Below are positions 1 through 7,990 of a stretch of 64,000 nt of DNA, in pieces. Below the pieces are notes generated by a model. That model was not told where the DNA came from, searched no databases, and saw only the letters and a list, made by a program, of their open reading frames with translations. Positions within the stretch are counted from its first letter, which is position 1, and each line of letters opens with the position of its first letter. The DNA lies in the NCBI RefSeq assembly GCF_018271995.1, contig NZ_JAGUCO010000008.1:112679-176678 (forward strand), written 5' to 3'. Source of the DNA: Carboxylicivirga linearis (GTDB lineage: Bacteria; Bacteroidota; Bacteroidia; Bacteroidales; Marinilabiliaceae). The translations under genes were made by a program, and so were the position numbers.

Positions 1-697
1 CTCTTGTTATAGCAGATTTAAATAAATATTTCTCTGCTTCTGAATAGAGTCTAGATAAAAAATCCCATCCTTTACTTCTTGCTTTTGCAAATACTTTACT
101 TAACCTTCTAACAACTTCATTCTTTGTCATAGAAGTGTGTTTTTCCTTCAATGTTGTTAGATCTTTTTTTATTTCTTCTACATCTTCCACTTCTGTGAAT
201 TCATCAACTACTTTTATTAAAGAAGTTATGGTTTTATCAATAATTAACTGACGTTTCAAGTCAAAAGGTGAATTATCCGCATCTTCATCAACCAATTTCC
301 ATGAATCATAAAACTCTTGTTCATATCTTGCTATAAACGGATCTTTGAAGGAGACATTAATTTCATTAAAAGCTCTTATTGTCCTACCCCAACCTTCAAA
401 AACCTTAATTAAATTTTCTGTATCCATATTACCATCCTTTTGCTTCAAGTCATTTCCAGAAGCTGGAAACATTTCAAAATAAACTAAAGACAATTGCCTA
501 GGAGTAAATGAACTTCTATTAATATCAACAAAAAATTTATAATTAGAATTACTCTCTAAATCTCTAAATTCAATAGTTGAATCTGTCTTTGACGAAATAT
601 ATATGGAGTCTTGAAAGTTTTGATGTAGAAGTAAGAGGTCATCAACAAATTTTTTCAATTTTCTAAGATGAGCCAAAGGCAATTCTTTTTTGTTCAT
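1..697 (-). CDS. Hypothetical protein, partial (C-terminus outside window)
   Basis: An open frame reads leftward from an ATG at 697-695 and runs off the window edge without a stop, giving 232 residues. It starts MNKKELPLAHLRKLKKF and is charged, mostly helical-looking, without signal peptide or membrane segment. A run near residues 150-185 (TEVEDVEEIKKDLTTLKEKH) suggests a coiled coil. Codon use looks like real coding sequence and no stop interrupts it. I do not recognise the family. Thirty bases upstream lies the end of a probably decayed reading frame on the same strand (727-912). Function unknown; it is probably a cytoplasmic accessory-region protein. Confidence 0.6.
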   Translation of the reverse strand, partial: MNKKELPLAHLRKLKKFVDDLLLLHQNFQDSIYISSKTDSTIEFRDLESNSNYKFFVDINRSSFTPRQLSLVYFEMFPASGNDLKQKDGNMDTENLIKVFEGWGRTIRAFNEINVSFKDPFIARYEQEFYDSWKLVDEDADNSPFDLKRQLIIDKTITSLIKVVDEFTEVEDVEEIKKDLTTLKEKHTSMTKNEVVRRLSKVFAKARSKGWDFLSRLYSEAEKYLFKSAITR

Positions 698-726
698 TTT
701 TTATTTAAAAATATGAACAAAATGTT

Positions 727-912
727 TTAATTGCCAAACCTGGCACTCACAAAACTAAAAAAACCCCTTGTTAATAGATTACCGTACTTTGTCCATATAC
801 GATAGTCTACCCCCCCTATGTGACTGACCTCCTCCAGAAACACACTTTTCTTAAGATCACTACTCTTATCTTGAACAAACATACCATTCTCTTCAACTAC
901 TCTGGCATTAAT
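727..912 (-). pseudogene. Short unrecognised minus-strand frame, probable 3' remnant of a gene
   Basis: A 61-codon frame ends at a TAA (727-729) and is open back to a TGA at 913-915. It contains protein-like stretches such as RVVEENGMFVQDKSSDL, FLEEVSHIGG and YRIWTKYGN. The first ATG inside would give about 51 residues. A second frame (917-1075) lies immediately upstream, so both may be parts of one frameshifted gene. I do not recognise the family. It could also be a genuine small protein. Confidence 0.3.
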
Positions 913-916
913 TCAT

Positions 917-1075
917 CTATATAAGTGTGAACTTAAAATTCTGAACATTAAAACCCATGTTTAGAAAAAAACTATAATCTGCAAGTTTCTTAAATATATT
1001 GGCCAATAATAAAGGTTTATCATGCTGTAGAGGCTCCATACCCTTGCGATGCTTGCTAAAAGCTATTAAACCATT
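917..1075 (-). pseudogene. Short unrecognised minus-strand frame, probable internal remnant of a gene
   Basis: A 52-codon frame ends with a TAG (917-919) and is closed upstream by TAA. It reads as NGLIAFSKHRKGMEPL then HDKPLLLANIFKKLADYSFF, which looks like folded-protein sequence rather than random translation. An internal ATG would give about 40 residues. The next frame (727-912) continues almost directly after its stop, which suggests frameshift decay of one older gene. Family not recognised. Confidence 0.28.
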
Positions 1076-1274
1076 TTATTGTTAACTTCAAGGCTCTTGT
1101 TATACTTTTATAAACAATAACCTTTACATTTCATAAAAATATCTATACTTTTATGTTGGATATCGCTTGTTAAATTACTGCATTTTTAAGTACTTTTGAC
1201 TTAACCTTAATTACTGTTCGAGGTAATTGAAGGTTCGGGTAATTAATACCAGAGTCCCTGAATTTAAAAAATTA

Positions 1275-1331
1275 CTCCCCCTTTGCTACGTTTACTGTAG
1301 TTCATGAGGCTATAGTTGTAGAAAGGGGGAG
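1275..1331. repeat. Long imperfect palindrome in the non-coding stretch
   Basis: A perfect 10-bp stem, CTCCCCCTTT (1275-1284) with AAAGGGGGAG (1322-1331), continues inward as CTAC/GTAG and then ACTGTAG/CTATAGT with one G-U pair. The 57-base hairpin is followed on the plus strand by TTTCTTTT, so it may end a transcript, be a small structured RNA, or be a REP/MITE-like remnant. The rest of 1076-1923 shows no gene that I can support. Confidence 0.5.
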
Positions 1332-1485
1332 ATTTCTTTTTAACAAAGGTTCAGTCTTCCTAGTACTCAAAAAAACGCTTCACCTCTGTTTCACCCATCC
1401 TACTAAATAAATCTCATACACTTATATTTCATTACATTACAGACTTACTAGTAATTCCCTGCAGCTCCACTTTCAACAAAAAAAC

Positions 1486-1509
1486 AACCACTTCATTATT
1501 GAGGTGGTT
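1486..1509. terminator. Bidirectional terminator-like hairpin
   Basis: AACCACTTC (1486-1494) pairs with GAGGTGGTT (1501-1509), with one G-U pair and a 6-base loop. A-rich sequence precedes it and TTTTCTACTTTT follows, so it could act in either direction. No intact gene adjoins it, so what it terminates is unclear. Confidence 0.55.
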
Positions 1510-1923
1510 TTCTACTTTTATCACCTTTATAAAATTAAAATTTTATCTTACTGTTCAATTACATTACTTCTTTAAAAACTACCGGATGTAAGCAATAAAT
1601 ACTAAATTCTGAGTTAAAATATCATTAAGTGATTCGGCTATCTCTATTTCTTGAAAGTATGTCTGAAGCTGACTCTGCACTTTAGTATTTGTATCACATA
1701 CTTTAATCGAATTAAATTTAACATTCTTATATTAAGCTTTAATTAAAAGCACTTTGATTGAAGGATTTAGAAAACTTCTATATAATAATTTCGTCATCAC
1801 CCCCTATTTATTCCTTTTAAGGAACAAAACTTTCGATTCCACAAAAAAATACTTATAATTAGATAGTAGCTATTTTAAATACTCTAAAATCACTCTTCAC
1901 AATCCTTAAAAAACCCATACAAA

Positions 1924-3228
1924 ATGAAAAGCAAACTCTTATTAGTATTCCTATTCAGTTTAAGTATTCACTGCTTTGCTCAGGATTGGCCACAATTTTT
2001 AGGTCCAACCCGCGATAGTAAATCACCACAAAAAGGACTTTTAAAAGAATGGCCAGCTGAAGGTCCTCAAATCTTATGGACTGATAGTGTTGGAATAGGA
2101 TATGGCGGACCGGTTGTACAAAAAGGAAAAGTTTATTTACTCGACCGCAATGATGAAACAGGAGATATCATGCGTTGCTTTGACCTATCCAACGGAGAAG
2201 AACTTTGGCGTTATGAATATTCAGCTCCCGGATCAGTGATGTTTCCGGGTTCAAGAAGTGTTCCAGCCGTTGATGGAAACTTCGTTTATTCATGTGGATT
2301 TTACGGCGATTTATATTGCTTTAATACAAAAACACATAAACCTGTTTGGAATAATAATATATGGAAAGATTTTGGCGGCGAAAAGATTCCAACCTGGGCT
2401 ATTACTCAATGTCCTTTAATATACGGTAACCTTGTAATAGTTGCATCGCAAGCTCCTGAGGCCGGTGTTGTTGCCTATAATAAAAAAACAGGCGAGGTAG
2501 AATGGAAAACTCCTTCATTAGGCTTAACTGGCTATGCGAGTCCTGCAATAGTAAAAATAGATGGGAAAGATAATGTGGTGATGATAACAGCCTCTTCGCG
2601 CAATGGTGATGAAATGGGTAATGTAGTTGGATTGAATCCTAAATCAGGCGAACAATTGTGGAAATACAACAATTGGAAATGTCGAAATCCTATTCCAAGT
2701 GCTGTTGATGCCGGAGATAATAAAATACTTATTGCTGGAGGGTACGAACTGGGTGCTACTCTGATTCAAATAGTAAAAGCCGAAGATGGAAGTTATACAA
2801 CCAAAGAATTATTTGTAACCGAAGAATTTGGAAATCAACTAACGGCACCATTATTAATTGATGGTTATTTTTACACTCAATATGCTACCAATAGACGCAG
2901 AGACGGTATGGTATGCATGAATATGGATGGTGAAATCTTATGGAGAACCAAAAAAGATCCTGACTTTAATAAAGGAAGTATGATATATGCCGATGGCCAT
3001 ATATTGGCTACTGATGGTGTTCAATCTTTATATTTGATAAAACCCGATCCTTCGGAATATAAACCTATTTCTTCGGCACAAATATTGGCACCTGAAGGAA
3101 CCAAGGTTGAAGGAGCTGCTTTACAAGTTGGAGGTTCAACTCAAAACTGGGCCCCTATCGCCTTAGCAGATGGTAAACTTATTATTCGTGACCAAAACCG
3201 GATTATGTGCGTTAAGGTTGCGGAATAA
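1924..3228 (+). CDS. Secreted PQQ-type beta-propeller repeat protein
   Basis: The 434-residue protein starts with a cleavable signal peptide ending at FAQ (about residue 20), so it is exported. The mature part is a beta-propeller built of blades closing with motifs such as FDLSNGEELW, YNKKTGEVEW and LNPKSGEQLW, which is the PQQ_2/COG1520 pattern. It has no heme-binding CxxCH and I see no calcium or quinone ligands of a true quinoprotein dehydrogenase, so it is a scaffold or binding protein rather than a proven enzyme. Its N-terminus (GLLKEWPAEGP) matches the propellers at 9709 and 27909, so it is a paralogue of the cluster proteins. It forms its own transcription unit, closed by a terminator at 3256, just before the main cluster. 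Confidence 0.9.
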   Translation: MKSKLLLVFLFSLSIHCFAQDWPQFLGPTRDSKSPQKGLLKEWPAEGPQILWTDSVGIGYGGPVVQKGKVYLLDRNDETGDIMRCFDLSNGEELWRYEYSAPGSVMFPGSRSVPAVDGNFVYSCGFYGDLYCFNTKTHKPVWNNNIWKDFGGEKIPTWAITQCPLIYGNLVIVASQAPEAGVVAYNKKTGEVEWKTPSLGLTGYASPAIVKIDGKDNVVMITASSRNGDEMGNVVGLNPKSGEQLWKYNNWKCRNPIPSAVDAGDNKILIAGGYELGATLIQIVKAEDGSYTTKELFVTEEFGNQLTAPLLIDGYFYTQYATNRRRDGMVCMNMDGEILWRTKKDPDFNKGSMIYADGHILATDGVQSLYLIKPDPSEYKPISSAQILAPEGTKVEGAALQVGGSTQNWAPIALADGKLIIRDQNRIMCVKVAE

Positions 3229-3255
3229 AGAATCATTAAAATAATCATATTAGAT

Positions 3256-3291
3256 AAGGTTGTCTTTAATAATAAGTCAGCCTTTTTTTTT
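3256..3291 (+). terminator. Rho-independent terminator after first propeller gene
   Basis: AAGGTTG (3256-3262) pairs with CAGCCTT (3278-3284) through a 15-base loop and is followed by a run of nine T. It lies 28 bases after the stop codon and separates this gene from the large cluster. Confidence 0.8.
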
Positions 3292-3417
3292 ACCGTTTCA
3301 ATAATTACAATTCAAATACTTCATTCCAGAATTGACTTCTATTAATTAACAATATATTCATTTATAAATCACACTTTTCTCTTAAAATTATCATCTAAAT
3401 CAGATAAAACAGTCCTG

Positions 3418-3425
3418 TATTTTTG
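3418..3425 (+). promoter_or_regulatory. Candidate promoter -7 box for the main cluster
   Basis: TATTTTTG fits the Bacteroidota TAnnTTTG -7 consensus. It lies about 100 bases before the first cluster gene, after the terminator at 3256. I see no convincing TTTG -33 box at the usual 19-21 base spacing, so the call rests on the -7 box and position only. The rest of 3292-3527 is AT-rich without other signals. Confidence 0.35.
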
Positions 3426-3527
3426 TTATTCGCCTTTATTATGCATTTTTTCTTTTTTACGACTTCCAACCATATTTTAAAACAAGTTCTGACTATCTTC
3501 AAGCATTGATATCAAAAAACACCTGTT

Positions 3528-4283
3528 ATGAGCAATAAAAAAATTACCATTTGTGCTTGTTCATCCCGATCTTTTGTAAAAAAATATAAGGTAGCTCAAC
3601 TAGCTACTGAACTTCAAAAAAATGGTAATGATGTAACCATAATAGCTGACCTTTGCGAACTAGTACAGAAGCAATCGCCAAAAGTTGAAAATATTGCTAA
3701 AACTGCTATTATAGCCTGTTATTCTCGTGCCATTCAATCACAAATGAATTGGTTAAATCTACAAGCTGACAATATTTATGATATCCGAAACAAAGAGGTA
3801 GCAGATATCTTAACTGAATTCAATATTTCTTCTGATATTGAAGATCAACCAATCGATTCTGACATACTAAATGATGTCAATCATTTAGCTGATAATAATG
3901 GAACGGATGCCTGGTATCCGGTGCTTGATAAAACCAGATGTACCAACTGCGGAAAGTGTCACGACTTTTGTCTTTTTGGTGTTTATACTATAGAAAATAA
4001 AGAAGTAAAAGTTATTCATCCCGAAAATTGCAAGAACAATTGTCCGGCCTGTGCCCGTATTTGTCCATCCAGCGCAATTATTTTTCCGAAATACGAAAAA
4101 TCACCCATCAACGGAGGAACAGAATTGGAAGAAGTGTTTTCGAAAGATGATATGGAAGAAGCTTATCAAAAACGATTAGAATATAGATTAAAGCAAAATA
4201 GAAGTCGTTTTTCATTGCTTAAAAAAGATAATTCAAAATCTACTACTCCCATCAATCTGGGGTTAGACCTTAAAAAAGAATAA
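3528..4283 (+). CDS. Two-cluster ferredoxin-type iron-sulfur protein, first gene of the cluster
   Basis: The 251-residue soluble protein has two [4Fe-4S] motifs: C138xxC141xxC144xxxC148 and C168xxxC172xxC175xxxC179-Pro. The first 100 residues look like a small alpha/beta domain with three cysteines (ICACSSRSF, DLCEL, IIACYSRA), reminiscent of heterodisulfide-reductase-type or CoB-CoM-like iron-sulfur proteins, but I cannot assign a family. The C-terminal 60 residues are charged. It begins the long plus-strand array, 26 bases before the radical SAM gene, so it is a likely electron donor to the radical SAM enzyme or another cluster reductase. The partner is an inference. Confidence 0.8.
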   Translation: MSNKKITICACSSRSFVKKYKVAQLATELQKNGNDVTIIADLCELVQKQSPKVENIAKTAIIACYSRAIQSQMNWLNLQADNIYDIRNKEVADILTEFNISSDIEDQPIDSDILNDVNHLADNNGTDAWYPVLDKTRCTNCGKCHDFCLFGVYTIENKEVKVIHPENCKNNCPACARICPSSAIIFPKYEKSPINGGTELEEVFSKDDMEEAYQKRLEYRLKQNRSRFSLLKKDNSKSTTPINLGLDLKKE

Positions 4284-4309
4284 ACAGCCTCAAAAGATCA
4301 ACAAAAGAA

Positions 4310-5527
4310 ATGAAGTTTACAGATTATACAGCCACCTTAAAAACCTTTATGCGAATTCCATTGGAATGCTCGCCCCGTATTCTGTGGAAGTTGGCATACA
4401 ATTTTGGATGGAGAAATCTGGTGAACATGAGCCGTTTTGAAAAACGACAAGCCAAAGGAAAACCATTTTTCCCGGCATTTGTAATGATTTCTGTTACCGA
4501 AACTTGCAATCTGTCGTGCAGTGGTTGTTGGGTGACTCCAGGTGGAAAGAAATCTCTTTCATTGGAACAATTAGACGGTATCATCACCGAAAGCAAGAAA
4601 AAAGGTTCCTATTTCTTCGGGATTTTGGGAGGTGAACCTCTGTTATACAAAGGCTTGTTTTCGATTTTCGAAAAACATTCCGATTGCTATTTCCAGCTCT
4701 TTACCAATGGCATGATACTTACCGAAGAAGTAGCTTTTAAAATGAAGAAACTGGGAAACATCACTCCATTAATCAGTATTGAAGGCCTTGAAGACGAAAG
4801 TGAACAACGTCGTGGTAAATCAGATGTATTCAACAAATCACTAGCCGGGGTCAGAGCTTGTAAAAAGGCTAAATTGTTCTTTGGGGCAGCAGCTAGTATT
4901 TGTAAAGGCAATTTCAACGATTTGGTTAATCGCGCGTACATCGATCGATTAGCAAAAGAAGGCGTACATTACCTTTGGTACTACATCTACCGACCGGTAG
5001 GTAATAATCCCAATCCCCTCAATGCCTTAAACGAAGAAGAAATAAAAAACTTGCGCAGGTTTATTGTTGAGCAACGCAAAAATGCACCCCTTTTGGTTAT
5101 TGAAACTTATTGGGATGATAAGGGGAAAGCCCTTTGTCCTGCAGCTACCGGAATGAGCCATCATATCTCTCCCGGAGGAGCGGTTGAATTTTGTCCTCCT
5201 CTTCAAATGGCAAAAGAGTTTATCAATGAAGATGCATCGAATCTGACCGAACTTTTTGAACAGTCAGCCTTTCTGGCTGATTTACGTAAAATGACTGCTT
5301 CAGCATCTCGAGGATGTATTCTATTGGAAGATCCGGCTAAATTGGTTGAGTTCCTTGAAAAACAGGAAGCTTTGGATACCACAACCCGTAACACTGTTTT
5401 GCAGGAGTATAAAAATATGAGTCAGGTGGCAGGCCATGACATGAAAGAGAATGCAATACCTGAGGAAAATGTTTTTTATAAAACGATGAAAAAGAAATAT
5501 TTTTTTGGATTTGGCGCTTATGGGTAA
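4310..5527 (+). CDS. Radical SAM enzyme with SPASM-like C-terminal cysteines
   Basis: The 405-residue protein has the radical SAM cluster motif C66xxxC70xxC73 (ETCNLSCSGCW), the GGEPL motif near residue 105, and an auxiliary cysteine region (ALCPAATG, VEFCPPLQ, RGCILLED) near residues 275-340. It therefore cleaves S-adenosylmethionine to start radical chemistry. The N-terminal 55 residues are basic with a short amphipathic stretch, which could hold it at the membrane. Its neighbours make and cyclise isoprenoids, so a modified isoprenoid is the likely substrate. It is not an obvious orthologue of HpnH, the hopanoid radical SAM enzyme, whose N-terminus and motif context differ. Its stop overlaps the next gene's ATG (5520-5527), so the two are translationally coupled. 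Confidence 0.85.
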   Translation: MKFTDYTATLKTFMRIPLECSPRILWKLAYNFGWRNLVNMSRFEKRQAKGKPFFPAFVMISVTETCNLSCSGCWVTPGGKKSLSLEQLDGIITESKKKGSYFFGILGGEPLLYKGLFSIFEKHSDCYFQLFTNGMILTEEVAFKMKKLGNITPLISIEGLEDESEQRRGKSDVFNKSLAGVRACKKAKLFFGAAASICKGNFNDLVNRAYIDRLAKEGVHYLWYYIYRPVGNNPNPLNALNEEEIKNLRRFIVEQRKNAPLLVIETYWDDKGKALCPAATGMSHHISPGGAVEFCPPLQMAKEFINEDASNLTELFEQSAFLADLRKMTASASRGCILLEDPAKLVEFLEKQEALDTTTRNTVLQEYKNMSQVAGHDMKENAIPEENVFYKTMKKKYFFGFGAYG

Positions 5528-7100
5528 AATCACAAAAAACATAGAATCGAAAAAGACAAGATACGAGGTTCCTGAAACTGCAGAGCATCGTACTGAATTA
5601 AGAGATGGCATTGGTAGTTTTGTCAAAAGCAAAGCTCTGCAGCCTCCTTTATCTATGAATCGATTATCGGAACTGGCAGCTGAATTTGTCCAAAACAATC
5701 ATCTCAATGAAGAGCTGAGTGAATGGATTATGGTGGAAATCAACAATCAACTTTGGTTCGATACAGTAGCCAGCATTCCATACGAAAAACGCATTCTGTT
5801 GCTGCCTGTTTGTCTTCGTAATTCAGGAAAATGTAAGGCTGATATTGATGAACTGGGATTGCTTTGCAACCTATGTAACACATGTAATATTCCGAATATT
5901 CAAACACGCGCCGAAGAATTAGGTATGATGAGTTTGGTGGCAGAAGGATTTACTTCGGTTATTGGTCTGGTTAAAAGTGGTGTTGCCGAAGCTGTTATTG
6001 GCATAAGTTGTTTAGATTCTCTGGAAAAAGCATTTCCTCTGCTAATTAATAATGCTGTTCCGGGCTTGGCTATTCCATTAAATAAAGCCGGTTGTAAAGA
6101 CACTACCGTTGATTTAGATTACGTAGAAAGATTGATGAGTCTGAAATCGGAAAAAGAAAGTCATCTTTTGGATTACGATCAATTGAAAAGCACCCTTCAA
6201 CAATGGTTCTCCAAAGAAAATCTAGCCCGACTTTTATCTCCGTTACATGATCCTACCTCACTTATTATGCGGGAATGGATGTCGAACGATGGGAAACGCT
6301 GGCGACCTTATTTACTGGCTTCAAGCTATCTGGCTATAACAGGTAAGACAGATATTCCTGAAGAACTTCAGTTGTCTGCCATCGCCATTGAATGCTTTCA
6401 TAAAGCCTCGTTGGTTCACGATGATATTCAGGACGAAGACGATCTGAGATATAATAAAGAAACGGTGAATGCGGCTCACGGTGTTCCCATGGCTATCAAT
6501 GTGGGCGACATGTACCTGGGCGAAGGCTATCGTTTGCTCACTCAATGTGGAAAAATTGAGTTATTGAAAGTTGCCAGTGAAGCTCATATTGCCTTATGTA
6601 AAGGTCAAGGTATGGAACTGGAATGGTGTAAACAACCACATCGAATCTCCATGGAGTTTGTGTTGGATATTTTTATGCATAAAACAGTTCCTGCGTTTGA
6701 TGTATCACTAGCTATGGGTGTGATCTGTGCCAATGATGACGCACGATTACGCAAGCAATTGAACGATTACTCTAAAGCCTTGGGTATTGCCTATCAGTTA
6801 CAGGATGATATCGAAGATTTTGAAACAGATACGCCTTTAAGTACTCGACCATCAGCAATTTTAGCTGCCATATGTGAGGCTCAACCCGATGATGAATTCA
6901 TCAACACGATGCTGTATTCAACCGATTTAAAATCATTCCTTAATCAGGCTGAAAATAAAGCTTTTCTAAACCAAGCCATCAAAACAGTTAATGGTATGGT
7001 GGAAGAATATAGAGGACAAGCCTTACAGGCTGTGGAAGAAATCAAAAATGTGGAATTGAAACGATTACTTTTCAGAGTAACGAAAAAGATCTTAAAGTAA
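5520..7100 (+). CDS. DUF116-polyprenyl synthetase fusion
   Basis: Residue numbers count from an upstream ATG at 5505; I prefer the ATG at 5520 because it overlaps the previous stop as ATGGGTAA. Residues about 60-215 match DUF116: LLLPVCLR, then C110, C121, C124 and C127 in a spacing typical of metal or Fe-S binding, then an alpha/beta part. Residues about 230-530 are a trans-isoprenyl diphosphate synthase, with the first Asp-rich motif HDDIQDEDDLR (D306, D307, D310) and the second QLQDDIEDF (D434, D435, D438). It should condense IPP with an allylic diphosphate; product length cannot be told here. A fusion of these two domains is unusual. It lies between the radical SAM and cyclase genes, so it probably supplies the isoprenoid chain. 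Confidence 0.88.
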   Translation: MGKITKNIESKKTRYEVPETAEHRTELRDGIGSFVKSKALQPPLSMNRLSELAAEFVQNNHLNEELSEWIMVEINNQLWFDTVASIPYEKRILLLPVCLRNSGKCKADIDELGLLCNLCNTCNIPNIQTRAEELGMMSLVAEGFTSVIGLVKSGVAEAVIGISCLDSLEKAFPLLINNAVPGLAIPLNKAGCKDTTVDLDYVERLMSLKSEKESHLLDYDQLKSTLQQWFSKENLARLLSPLHDPTSLIMREWMSNDGKRWRPYLLASSYLAITGKTDIPEELQLSAIAIECFHKASLVHDDIQDEDDLRYNKETVNAAHGVPMAINVGDMYLGEGYRLLTQCGKIELLKVASEAHIALCKGQGMELEWCKQPHRISMEFVLDIFMHKTVPAFDVSLAMGVICANDDARLRKQLNDYSKALGIAYQLQDDIEDFETDTPLSTRPSAILAAICEAQPDDEFINTMLYSTDLKSFLNQAENKAFLNQAIKTVNGMVEEYRGQALQAVEEIKNVELKRLLFRVTKKILK

Positions 7101-7102
7101 GG

Positions 7103-7975
7103 ATGAAGGAAACCATCTCCATAAAAATGCTTAATACACTGCAAAAAGCAAAAACTCAACTGTCAGATGAAGCCATTCGACACATCATTGATTTTGTTCT
7201 TTCGCAGATGAATGACGAGCATTGTTTCAAAAACAAAGGTGGTCAACCCGATCTTTACTACACTGCATTTGGCTGGATGTTATGCTTTATTCTCGGCATT
7301 AAAACAGATGTGAATAAAATGAGGAAATACCTCGATTCACTTGATATAGAAAAACTGGATTTGATTCATTATGCAGCATTTGTAAGATGCAGCATTTTAG
7401 CCGATTTATCTAAAAACGGAAAAATTATAACCTGGCTAGGTTCACTGAAATCAAAAAAAGTAAAAAAATTAACTGATTTTTCCGGAATACCCCATGATAA
7501 CCCACAATCGCCCTATTCCAAATTCATCTGGCTATCACTGCTTGAAGATACAGGTAACAAGTTGAAGGATAAATCAAGTTTTATAACTGAAGTGGAAGAA
7601 TATCGCCTACCAAATGGCGGATATCGAAATTTATCAAAGGGCTTAGGTGCTACCACTAACGCAACAGTTGCCGCCTTATCGGTTCTCGGCCAGTTAAAAG
7701 GATATGAAACCAACAGGAATGTTGATTTTCTTAGAAATCTGCAGCAAGCAAACGGAGGATTTCAGGGAGCTTCGGCCTCTCCTGTACCCGATATACTGTC
7801 AACAGCCACAGCGCTTTTTATGCTTCAATGCTATGGTCAGAAACCAAAATACGATCCTGAAGATTTTTTGGAAGCTCATTGGTTGGATTCGGGCGGCTTC
7901 TGCCCCACTTTGATTGATGAAACAAGTGATGTAGAATATACTTTTTACGGACTACTAGCTTTAGGAACTTTATAA
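7103..7975 (+). CDS. Prenyltransferase-beta-like alpha-alpha toroid protein
   Basis: The 290-residue protein has repeats of the prenyltransferase/squalene-oxidase type (PF00432-like): LPNGGYRN near residue 170, QQANGGFQGA near 215 and DSGGFC near 260, ending in VEYTFYGLLAL, a signature of protein prenyltransferase beta subunits. The N-terminal half is diverged. It lacks a DxDD motif, so it is not itself a protonating class II cyclase, and the full Asp/Cys/His zinc set of protein prenyltransferases is not evident. It starts 2 bases after the polyprenyl synthetase stop and lies 15 bases before the cyclase. It may bind the prenyl chain, partner the cyclase, or transfer a prenyl group. Function is inferred. 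Confidence 0.75.
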   Translation: MKETISIKMLNTLQKAKTQLSDEAIRHIIDFVLSQMNDEHCFKNKGGQPDLYYTAFGWMLCFILGIKTDVNKMRKYLDSLDIEKLDLIHYAAFVRCSILADLSKNGKIITWLGSLKSKKVKKLTDFSGIPHDNPQSPYSKFIWLSLLEDTGNKLKDKSSFITEVEEYRLPNGGYRNLSKGLGATTNATVAALSVLGQLKGYETNRNVDFLRNLQQANGGFQGASASPVPDILSTATALFMLQCYGQKPKYDPEDFLEAHWLDSGGFCPTLIDETSDVEYTFYGLLALGTL

Positions 7976-7990
7976 ACCAACAAACACAGA

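Noticed and set aside
1753..1793. TTTG and TAATTTCG boxes upstream of the first propeller as a promoter
   Set aside because: The gap is about 29 bases, too long for the usual 19-21 base spacing, and the -7 box is imperfect.
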